Source of the DNA: Owenia fusiformis | Taxonomy: Eukaryota > Annelida > Polychaeta > Sabellida > Oweniidae | NCBI GenBank assembly: GCA_903813345.2 | Contig: CAIIXF020000003.1 | Coordinates: 6,531,815-6,595,814, forward strand | Reading direction: 5' to 3' | DNA: 64,000 bases | Shown here: positions 49,176-57,429 of the stretch, in pieces | Numbering within the stretch: position 1 is the stretch's first letter | Layout: every line of letters begins with the position of its first letter | Position numbers and translations under genes: made by a program | The notes under the pieces: model-generated | The model's database searches: none | What the model saw: the letters and a program-made list of their open reading frames with translations, nothing else | Told to the model about the DNA's origin: nothing

Positions 49176-49329
49176 CAGTGTATGCCCTAAGGATTCCAGA
49201 GCTGCTGGTCAAAAAGGCATTACTGACCAGTTGCAATGTTATTTTCCTATACCTAGTGAAAAAATCAACTGGTCAGTATCAAAAGTAACCAGATAATGAC
49301 CAGCTGTCCGACGCTTAAGGCGTGCCCTG
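49176..49329. mobile_element. 154-bp hAT-like MITE with 8-bp duplication AATACAAT
   Basis: It begins CAGTGTATGCCCTAAGG and ends CTTAAGGCGTGCCCTG, imperfect inverted ends that extend inward through AGCTGCTGGTCA / TGACCAGCTG. AATACAAT is exactly duplicated (49168-49175, 49330-49337). CAG ends plus an 8-bp duplication are the hallmarks of the hAT superfamily. Confidence 0.93.
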
Positions 49330-49869
49330 AATACAATGGCTTCAGCTTGTGTTGAAATTCCAATTCAGTTTTGTTTCACAAAATTTGAATAAACGATTGA
49401 TTAGAGTGACATCTTTTAATTACATGATGGTTTATTCTGCTACAAAATCAATTTGTGTCACATTAATGTTTCATACTAGAGACATCTATATAAATATTTT
49501 CTAAATAAAAACATGGCATAGGAAAAATCAAAGGCTAAGGGTGATGGAAATAATATTCATAAAAAGACAACAGTGCAGTCAGCCAGTTTATATATGTCTT
49601 CCATTGTAATATGTCTGTCCTATTGTTAAAATAACGAATGTGCCAGTTCTTCAAGAGATGTGACACAGTAGTTCGACATTGCAAGCAGGAATTTGGTTAT
49701 TTAAGAAAAGGAGACAAACTGGCAAATCTGGGGGGGGGGGCTAAGGGCCTCCCCTCGGATGCTGAGAGATGGTTAACATAGACAATTTTAGGTTATGGGT
49801 TTCTCCAACTTCCAGCTGGTGCGCAATGATAAGAAATGGTATTTCAGAATATAAATGAATATAACTTAC

Positions 49870-49957
49870 CTTTTTCAAAGTGCGTGGTGACAATAAATCC
49901 TATTTGTTGTGTTATTTGCAGTATAATTAGAGAAAATGCAAGTTTGGTATGCAACAT
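49870..49957 (-). CDS. candidate first coding exon with signal peptide-like N-terminus
   Basis: On the minus strand an ATG (49955-49957), preceded by an in-frame TAA, opens 29 codons starting MLHTKLAFSLIILQITQQIG. That is a short basic region followed by a hydrophobic stretch, as in a signal peptide or signal anchor. The frame ends exactly at AAAAAG|GTAAGT (plus 49864-49869), phase 1. About 120-150 bp upstream, CCAAT and NRF1-like motifs suggest a promoter, so a 5' UTR of roughly 100 nt is likely. A C-rich acceptor at about 49730 would add 24 codons and a stop, making a small secreted protein; or it may splice to a later exon. It could also be an alternative first exon of the gene starting at 51959. 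Confidence 0.45.
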
Positions 49958-50078
49958 TTTGATTTCAAGAAAAAAATGTTAAAAATAATAGAACTCAAAA
50001 TAACCCCACATTTATGGGGGTAGCTAGGTAGAGTAAGGAATTTCATCCACAAAAAATGATCCACGCTCCGCCTTCTGA

Positions 50079-50105
50079 CCAATTACATTGCGAGACACAT
50101 GCGCA
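50079..50105 (-). promoter_or_regulatory. CCAAT and NRF1-like sites upstream of the 49957 ATG
   Basis: CCAAT on plus (50079-50083, an inverted Y box for the minus gene) and CATGCGCA at 50098-50105 sit in a short CpG-richer stretch. Spacing to the ATG is about 125-150 bp. Confidence 0.4.
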
Positions 50106-50159
50106 GTATACATGAACAGAAATGAAATTCTATGCATAGCCGGCTACATGAGTCTTTCC

Positions 50160-50309
50160 CTGAGGCCCAGGCAGGAATACGTTAAAAATGTTTGAAAAGT
50201 CCCCTTAGTGTACTGAGTTGGTAATGCGTTCTTTTACTACATGTATATTACTTACATTGAATAAGAATAAGACTGATTTTTTATTAATGACTGTATACCC
50301 GGGCCTCAG
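50160..50309. mobile_element. 150-bp MITE with 8-bp duplication GTCTTTCC
   Basis: It begins CTGAGGCCC and ends GGGCCTCAG, exact inverted 9-mers that extend with gaps (GGCAGGAATAC / GTATACCCG). GTCTTTCC is duplicated at 50152-50159 and 50310-50317. It lies about 50 bp upstream of the CCAAT/NRF1 patch. A matching end fragment (CCTGAGGCCCAG) occurs near 54274. Confidence 0.92.
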
Positions 50310-50551
50310 GTCTTTCCAATCCTAACCTGATATTTTCCAACTAGACTATATCTACCATGCGGAGTGTTATTTCCTGATTTTGAGAGAATATCAGTGTTTT
50401 GAGAAACAATAAAAGGCCATCGAGGCCAATAAGAAGGTGGTGTCAAATTACTATAGACTAGATCTACATGATTCTGAACTGTGAGTGAAGTGCATGCAGT
50501 CGTGACTTCAGTTTACTGATCGGTAGCTCTAGTCCTAGAGTAACCAAACCC

Positions 50552-50609
50552 GTCTGGCCCAGTTATCTACTCCTGACGTCGATATCGAGAGTAGATAACT
50601 GGGCCAGAC
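50552..50609. repeat. perfect 21-bp inverted repeat
   Basis: GTCTGGCCCAGTTATCTACT (plus C) at 50552-50572 is exactly reversed at 50589-50609 around a 16-bp centre containing TGACGTCGATATCGA. About 50 bp of this are absent from the matching right arm near 51740, so the palindrome was added to one arm. Confidence 0.95.
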
Positions 50610-50831
50610 TTACTCACGTCGAGAGCTACCATGCTAGATTTTGAAAGTAGCTCTCCATCGTGAGGATCTCCAACTGAAGAATTGTGACATCTAAATTTGA
50701 TCAGCGCCAGTCAGCGGCTTACTGTTTGTCTCAAACTGTAGCCTACATATGGGCTCATATGTGTCTACTTTCCCCGTGCATGTAGGATTGCGGATGTGCT
50801 TCTATGGCGATCAGGAGTTCTAATCGTTTTT

Positions 50832-50900
50832 TTCGAGGTCTCCTCTGCCGAAGGCAGCGCAAAGTAAGAGCGTAGCGATTACTTTGCGGGAGACCTCGAA
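50832..50900. repeat. three-armed hairpin sequence
   Basis: Outer stem TTCGAGGTCTCC (50832-50843) pairs with GGAGACCTCGAA (50889-50900). Inside, CTGCC-GAA-GGCAG forms one arm and CGCAAAGTA (50858-50866) with TACTTTGCG (50880-50888) forms the second. Confidence 0.93.
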
Positions 50901-51141
50901 CCATTGATCACGTTTGCTCCTGTAATTATTCACTTCTTCACCTCTTTAAAATGTGATTTCAATCAGTTGATCGAATTTTCGGACTCTGACCTCAAATTCA
51001 AATACTAATATTTATAAGAAAAAATACTGACTCATTGCTATATTTTTAAAACTCTTTCAAATGAAGTGAAATGAAGCCAAAATCAGCTAAAATTATGCAA
51101 TGTAGTAAAATGGCGTGACTGGAATATGATGCAATCGCCTG

Positions 51142-51237
51142 TGACGTCAGACATGTATTGCCACATCAACAACTAAACAAATTAATATACGACTTCATTG
51201 ATTGGTTTAAAGATTCTTCGCATCATTTGTGACGTCA
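51142..51237. promoter_or_regulatory. two full CRE motifs in an 88-bp direct repeat
   Basis: TGACGTCA occurs at 51142-51149 and 51230-51237. Each is followed by CAACAACTAAACAAAT within a degenerate direct repeat. CREB/ATF binding is the known role of this palindrome; use here is inference. Confidence 0.4.
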
Positions 51238-51423
51238 TAAACAAGTTACCCATCCAACAACTAAACAAATAACAAATAGGCATATAGTTTCGTTCAGTGC
51301 AACGCTCTTGAATCAGTTATAAACAGGATAATCAACAGATATATGAGAGGCTCAGGCATTTTTTTACTTGGAGACCTCGACTCGAGGAGTTTGCTGCATT
51401 TTCTTGTTGTTCGATACCCATTT

Positions 51424-51595
51424 CCAATATGGCGGTTAAACGGAAATATTATCGAGGCATGCGTAACTTGGGAAACGTCAAGCCGCCATATTGAATATAC
51501 CTGGCCAAAACTTTTGACACGACCAATAAAATGAAGTCCTGATCGATACATAGGGCAGTGAGACGTTCTATAGTTGAGCTGAATGAAAGATGGCG
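51424..51595. promoter_or_regulatory. cluster of YY1-like sites
   Basis: CCAATATGGCGG at 51424-51435 and CCGCCATATTG at 51483-51493 form an inverted pair, and AAGATGGCG lies at 51587-51595. Such GCCATNTTG motifs are common at animal transcription start sites. Confidence 0.35.
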
Positions 51596-51859
51596 ATGTA
51601 GGATACATTTTCAGGTATATAATGTGCAACATGAGTCAGCTGAATTCCCTGGAATTTTCTTTGAAGTCAGGATTCTTAAGCTGTTGATTCTAGCGATAGA
51701 GAGCTATACTTTCAAAATCTAAGTAGCTCTCGACGAGAGTAAGGCCAGACGGGTTTGGTTAGCCCTACTCAGTTCAAAATCATCGAAAAGTGGAGTGACT
51801 TCCTGGTAGACATTCTCCCGGGACATTCTACCTCAAGTTTAGACTTGACAATCATCTAC

Positions 51860-51959
51860 CTGCTTTTTCTACGTTCTCCATAGTCTCATGGGTATGCCAG
51901 CCAGCATTCTTATACTCATCGCCGTGTCCCTTCACGGTGTATAAATCCAGGTGGAACAT
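51860..51959 (-). CDS. candidate first coding exon, unidentified
   Basis: On the minus strand an ATG (51957-51959) opens 33 codons starting MFHLDLYTVKGHGDEYKNAG, followed by a His/Glu-rich stretch, and ends at GCAG|GTAGAT (plus 51854-51859), phase 1. Codon use is balanced and locally GC-rich compared with the surroundings. Directly upstream (51960-52060) are an E box CACGTGAC and CCAAT, so I take this as a first exon. The frame also stays open upstream of the ATG to a TAG at about 52035. The phase equals that of the other first exon at 49870, but the exon at 48692 needs phase 0, so at least one more exon is missing between them. The family is not recognised. Confidence 0.5.
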
Positions 51960-52154
51960 GTAGTTTTTGAAAAAATTGATGAATGAGTGATAATAAGCAC
52001 TTTTGTGCCATGTGATCAAAATACGCCCACGTGACTAGAATCCAAAATGCTGATTGGTGCTAATTGAATCTCCCGCGATTTTGCACTGACCCCTGGTGAG
52101 CTTTCATCAATTTACTTTCTCTTTACTCCATATTCAAATAGTGTTTCCGCCCAT
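51960..52154. promoter_or_regulatory. possible bidirectional promoter (E box, NF-Y)
   Basis: Between the minus ATG at 51959 and a plus ATG at 52155 lie CACGTGAC (52028-52035, USF/TFE-type E box), ATTGG (52053-52057, NF-Y) and a CCCGCG spot. Head-to-head spacing under 200 bp fits a shared promoter. Confidence 0.4.
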
Positions 52155-52192
52155 ATGATCAAGTTCAACCCGATTATAAGATGCTATAAGAG
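52155..52192 (+). CDS. possible divergent first coding exon
   Basis: ATG at 52155 starts MIKFNPIIRCYK and after 12 codons plus 2 nt meets AAGAG|GTATGT (52193), a good 5' splice site. It is very short, so support rests on the divergent promoter context and the donor only. Without splicing the frame ends soon. Confidence 0.25.
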
Positions 52193-52436
52193 GTATGTAA
52201 CATTTTAAGCTAAATTGTAACTATAAGAATATTAATTTATTGATGCAAGAACCCATAAGTAAGCACAGGAGTCAGGAACTTTGATATGACTGAGATCATT
52301 CTAGCACTAAGAAATTCTCCATCTAAAATGTCACTCGACTTTTTTGTGATTATGAGTCAAAGAAAGCATTCTTGAGTTTCAAATTGACTTCTGTGGTAAC
52401 TTGAAACCATCTTCTAATTTATTCCACTTACCTTTT

Positions 52437-52602
52437 ATTGTTTCTCCAAATATATTCATGTGTTAATCAGGGTAATTATTGTTTCTCCAAATATATTCAT
52501 TGTGTTAATCAGGGTAATTCTGTGCCATTTTATCAAAAATCTTGTTGCTATCTAGAAACGAGCAATTGTGATCTTGTTGTTACCTAGGAACGAGCAACTG
52601 TG
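52437..52602. repeat. two adjacent tandem duplications (41 bp x2, 32 bp x2)
   Basis: ATTGTTTCTCCAAATATATT plus 21 bp repeats at 52437 and 52478. ATCTTGTTGCTATCTAGAAA and its variant repeat at 52539 and 52571. The second 32-bp copy contains GTTACCTAGGAAC (52579-52591), close to an RFX X-box. A YY1-like GCAGCCATTTTGG follows at 52641. Confidence 0.8.
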
Positions 52603-52609
52603 ATGTCAC

Positions 52610-53004
52610 GTCACACTCATGTTAATTCTGGAATCACATGGCAGCCATTTTGGAAATTTCAAAAAAGTTCCCAATTAAAAAGGCTAAATGCTGTTTACAA
52701 ATTGGAAACTATGGCAGAATCAACAAAAGGTTTGTGAAATAATTAGGATATGGTTTCAAAATTATGCACATGACAATATATGACTACTAAATGCAGGCAG
52801 GGACTTTTAATTGCCAAAAAGTCGAGTGACATTTTAGATGGAGAAATTTAGACTAGCCTAAGCATGGACGTATATCATCGGTGAACACCGCCTCTAATGC
52901 GTTGGATTGTCGTAAGGACTTGCCAACACGATCCTCAGAGACCCAGAGGGTGAATGAATGCACCTTATAGTGCAAGATTCAAAATAATTTTGATTTTCCA
53001 GGAT
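52610..53004. other. mixed-composition stretch, ambiguous frames
   Basis: Around 52855-52965 both strands have open frames of 35-40 codons, and the plus strand has a possible donor GTC|GTAAGG. I cannot tell an exon from an old repeat here. Confidence 0.3.
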
Positions 53005-53144
53005 TGAGGATGGTCCAGGGGTTCAATGTGTACAAAATTCGGCGGGGTCCTATGCTGAGCCAGGACTGGGACGGGATAACTGAACCCTCAGATATCAATT
53101 CCCATACCAAAATATCAAATTTTAATGTGTTCCATCATGGGCAT

Positions 53145-53505
53145 TAGTGTTGTCGCGATTAATCGATACATCGCGATATACATCGCCAAAGCAAATTGCT
53201 TACCTTTTTTCATGTCTTATTTCATTTTCAAATGTTTTCTGATATTCTTTCGCTAGCTAGTGGAAATGAACCATTAATCTAAAAAAATTTACTTTACTTT
53301 CATTTCACCGTTACTAGAAGTTCCCGAATGTACCAGCATACTCTTATTAATTTGTTCTGTTCGGTATTTTAGTGCATTAGCGTTCGGTATTTCAGTGCAA
53401 TTTTCTCGAACTTTTTCTCGATGTACATCGGGATGTGCATCGATGTTTACTACTGAAAATTGCCGATGCATCGATGTACGATTATGGCACATCGCGACAA
53501 CACTA
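53145..53505. mobile_element. 361-bp hAT-like MITE
   Basis: The ends are TAGTGTTGTCGCGAT and ATCGCGACAACACTA (15 of 15 inverted). Subterminal ATCGAT/ACATCG words repeat on both sides, as in hAT elements of this TIR type. No exact 8-bp duplication is visible, but copy B of the host duplication lacks this segment. Confidence 0.85.
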
Positions 53506-53938
53506 GTTCCCATACAGTTCCCATACCAACTTACTCGAGTCTCTAGCCAATTTCTTGGCTAGACTAGAGGTAGATCTAATTAAGTATATAGTGCCCAAAA
53601 GTCATACAAAATGCCCCAATGCCATACCAAATGTCTAAATATAGGACCAATGCCATACCAATGCTATGACTGGCCCAAAGTACAATATTTCCCGGCGAAA
53701 AAGCTAATATTTAAACTGAAGAAAGTCCAGATAAGAACGCGATCTTTGAGGAAAACGGGAGGAAAATGTTCCAAAACAACCTCAAATTAAGGATATGTGT
53801 AACTACTAGACTAATGCCATACTACAAGTGTGAGATAACATATTTTCCATGACCATTCTTATACCAGAAGGTGGAAAAATCTGACCATTGCCATACCTTA
53901 GTGAAAAGTCATAATGTTGGGGCATTCTCATACCAGAT

Positions 53939-54145
53939 CAGTGATCTCCCCAGGATTTTTTCTCAAGTGGGTGCAAAATTCTCATTTTCACAATTCACAC
54001 TGAAATTGGTCAAAATATGCCAAATTTTCATGATTTTTCTCACTTTCAAGTGGGTGCAAATGGATTTTCAGGTGGGTGCAAGTCTGTTTATTAAAATCCC
54101 AGGTGGGTGCTGCGCCCACTCGGTTTAATGCTGGGGAGATCACTG
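53939..54145. mobile_element. second copy of the CAGTGATCTCCCCAG MITE
   Basis: TIRs are identical to 13518-13723 and the interior is closely similar. It splits ATACCAGAT...CAGATCATAAAATT; copy B near 54738 has the uninterrupted ATACCAGATCAAAAAATTTG. Three extra bases (CAG) lie after the right end. Confidence 0.9.
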
Positions 54146-55464
54146 CAGCAGATCATAAAATTTGGGTCCATTGCCATACCAAATGTCAAAAAAGGTACCC
54201 ATGTGCTCCGAGGATTACCATCAAGGTTTACATACAGTGAACCCCCCCCCCCCCCCCCCGGATGGTTATCAACAGTCCTGAGGCCCAGAGTAATAAGAAA
54301 CACTGTTTTAATTAGTTCACTACCACTGCACTCCTGGCTTCAGGAGGGGAGGCTAGTCCTATAATCATGGTGCCATTCTTTTTTTACCATAATATCCTGA
54401 GGGGTTTTATGTACAAAATTATGTATATGGGGGGTCCTAAGCTGAACCCTCAACTATCAATGTTCCATTACCAATTTGTCAAATTTCGATGTGTTCCCAT
54501 ACTAACCTATATAACACCAAAAATCCATACCAAATATCTAAATATAAGACCAATGCCATACCAAATGTTTAAATATAGGACCAATGCCATACCAATGCTA
54601 TGATTGGTCAAAAGTAGAATATTGCCCAGGAAAAATATTTAAACTGAAGAAGGCCCAGAGAGGCAATCTTTGAGGAAATGTTCCAAAACAACCTAAAATT
54701 AAGAAAATGTCATAATGTGGGGGCATTCTCATACCAGATCAAAAAATTTGGGTCTATTGCCTTACCAAATGTCATAAAGGTACTTCATTTGTGCCGAGGA
54801 TCCCCATCAAGGTTTATATACAATGAACCCCCCAGGCATGATATTAAAAGTCATTTATTAGCATATTTTTCAGCATTATTTGGCAAAATAAAGACTTTTG
54901 ATTTTCATAGTATTTCTGATAGATTGATTAGTACTGGTATATTTTATTAGACACCAAAAACACCTCAAACAGGCCACATCAGAGCTTACAATTTAGAAAT
55001 TACTTTTTTCTTTTTTCAATTTTCCACATACCTACCATGTTTAAACGTAAACCATGATACCATGGTATACCATGGTTTACCATGGTCTATCATGATCGGC
55101 AATGAAATTACCATCAACTCTGACCATGGTGGCAATGATGTTTTTTTGGTCAATGTTTGACCATGGTATACCATGGTATATCATGTTTTATTCCATAGTT
55201 AGCATGATATTCATAGGATAACATATGAAAATAAAAACGGTATTTTTGTAATCAGTGGTAAAATATGATATTTTTGACAAATTTTCACTTAACCATAACA
55301 TACGGTTTTTCAGCCATTTTTTATGCGATGGTTTATGGATTTTTGCTACTTCAGACTCAAAACGAGGCTAAGTGTCAACATCGCCGGATCGTTTGGAAAT
55401 TCAAATTAAATAACTTAATTTCCGACGATTCTGATGATGACTTTAACTATGGAATAAAAAGAAC

Positions 55465-55598
55465 ATCCTATGATTTACTCGTGATATGATTTTAATCCAC
55501 TCATGGATATTGATATCTGCACTCTCTCGCTACGCTCGCTCGTGCAGATATCATATCCATTCGTGGATAAAAATCATATCACTCATAAATCATAGGAT
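55465..55598. mobile_element. 134-bp foldback hairpin, copy 1
   Basis: The arms ATCCTATGATTTACTCGTGA.. and ..TCACTCATAAATCATAGGAT pair over about 58 bp with few mismatches, including GATATCTGCAC / GTGCAGATATC, around a loop CTCTCGCTACGCTCGCTC. A relative lies at 63892-63997. Confidence 0.88.
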
Positions 55599-56959
55599 AT
55601 CCTCTATATACCATGTTTCATGGTATTTCATGTCCAAAGTTTGCCATCAAATACCATGGTATTTCATTGCCATGTTCCTGACCATCATTTACCATGGTAT
55701 TACCATGGTATATCATGGTTGATTGCATTTCATGGCATTTCATTGTAAGATGTGACAATCAAATACCATGGTATTTCAATGCCATGTTCCTGACCATAAT
55801 TTACCATGGTATATCATGGTTGATGGCATTTCATTATAAGATGTGACAATCAAATACCATGGTCATACCATGGTATTTCATTGCCATGTTCCTGACCATC
55901 ATTTACCATGGTATTACCATTGTATATCATGGTTGATGACATTTCATGGCATTTCATTGTACCGTGTGACAATCAATTACCATGGTCATACCATGTCATT
56001 TCATTGCAAAAATCATAACTCTCATTTATCATGGTTTTATCATTGCATTTCATGGTTGGTGGTATTTCATGGCATTTTATTGTCAAACCTGACCATCAAA
56101 TACTATGGTCATACCATGGTATTTCATTGCCATAATCATAACTATCATTTATCATCATGGCATATCATTGCATTTCGTGGTTGATTGTATTTCATAGCAT
56201 TTCATTGTCAAACCTGACCATCAAATACCATGGTTATACCATGGTATTTCATTGCTAAAAAGAACTCTACAAGAGTCTCAAGTCTGAATTTGGTCAGAGT
56301 TGAAATGGATCATGAAATGCAATGAAATACCACGTTTAACCATGAAATGCAATGAAATACAATGATTGATCATGATATGCAATGAAATGCAATGGTCTTT
56401 CTTGCAATGCAGTGAAATACAATGAAAGACCATGTTCAAAAAGTATTTTTTACATGAAATATCTTTATTAATAAATGTTAATTAGATAACCAAATTATTA
56501 TAATTAGTGATTCTGATATTCATCAAAATCACAAATTTATATACTTTTGTTCCTTTATTTAATAAATTAATTTCTATTATGAATAATTAAGTTAATAACC
56601 CTAGAAACAAATTTTTTTTGTTAAACAAATATGCTTTACTTTTATTTGACTGTTGTCAGATAAATAGGAGATCAACTTAATATATTGTAAGTCAAACCTC
56701 CAGTCTTTGATTAAACATCTTGACTGTACTTCATTGCATTTGATGGTTTGCAACCATGAAATACTGCAAAATAGCAGTATTTTTAAATGCAAAATTTTAA
56801 GTATAGTTTCCACAGTATTCCATGGTAGATCGTGATAATTAAATGGCTCCATTGCATATCATGGTTAAATGTCTAGAACATGATATCACTGCATTTGATG
56901 GTATTTGACCATGAAATACTGTGAAACGGTGGTACTTTTTAGATACAAAATTACATGTT

Positions 56960-57326
56960 AATTGACCATGGTATACCATGGTATATCATGATCGTTAAAT
57001 GGCACCATTGCATTTCATGGTCAGGAGCATTTTTTTAACATGGAGTTTCCCATTGAAAAAATACTGCCGTTTCACAGTATTTCATGGTCAGAAACCATCA
57101 AATGCAATGATATCATGGTCAAGAAACCATCAAATGCAATGATATCATGGCCGAGAACTTGACCATGATATCATTGCATTTGATGGTTTCTGACCATGAA
57201 ATACTGCGAAACGGCAGTATTTTTTCAATGGAAAACTCCATGTTAAAAACGCACTGTTAACAATGAAATGCAATGGTGCCATTTAACGTTCATGATCGGC
57301 CATGGTATTACCATGGTATTTCATTG
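56960..57326. repeat. ~360-bp near-palindrome
   Basis: CGTTAAATGGCACCATTGCA (56993) is mirrored by TGCAATGGTGCCATTTAACG (ending 57288). Inside, AATACTGCCGTTTC..CAGTATTTCATGGTCAG and ACCATCAAATGCAATGATAT mirror their reverse complements. The centre is near 57150. The left arm has an extra tandem copy of CCATCAAATGCAATGATATC. Confidence 0.9.
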
Positions 57327-57429
57327 CATTTCATGGCCATATACCATGGTATACCATGGTCATACCATGGTATACCATGGTATGGCCATGGTCCATTTCA
57401 ACATGGTAGTATTAAATATTTTCTATGGA

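Larger units (their letters stand above)
50468..51785. mobile_element. ~1.3 kb foldback-like element with long imperfect inverted arms
   Basis: The left arm (about 50468-50662) and right arm (about 51689-51785) share, in inverted order, ATGATT.TGAACTG, AACCAAACCCGTCTGGCC, GTCGAGAGCTAC and TAGATTTTGAAAGTA. The left arm carries an extra 50-bp palindrome. The interior is CpG-richer than the flanks and contains a three-armed hairpin, two full CRE motifs and YY1-like sites. No transposase was seen. It lies between the two minus-strand first-exon candidates. Confidence 0.65.
53005..54840. repeat. imperfect large tandem duplication, two copies
   Basis: Copy A (about 53005-54255) and copy B (about 54395-54840) share, in order, GTACAAAATT, CATACCAAATGTCTAAATAT, CCAATGCCATACCAATGCTA, AATATTTAAACTGAAGAA, TGTTCCAAAACAACCT, GGGGCATTCTCATACCAGAT and CATCAAGGTTTA. 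Copy A is longer mainly because it received the elements at 53145-53505 and 53939-54145. Copy B shows both empty sites. There is a C run of about 19 at 54241-54259. Confidence 0.85.
55045..57415. repeat. 2.4 kb CCATGG-rich repetitive domain
   Basis: Words such as ACCATGGTATACCATGGT, CATGGTATTTCATTGC and TGACCATCAAATACCATGG recur throughout in varying order, without a fixed period. Because CCATGG and TACCATGGTA are self-complementary, the region is full of short palindromes. The central part (56430-56800) is plain AT-rich. Open frames here are repeat artefacts. Confidence 0.85.

Noticed and set aside
52855-52965. Exon on either strand
   Set aside because: Frames of similar length are open on both strands, with only one weak donor and no acceptor.
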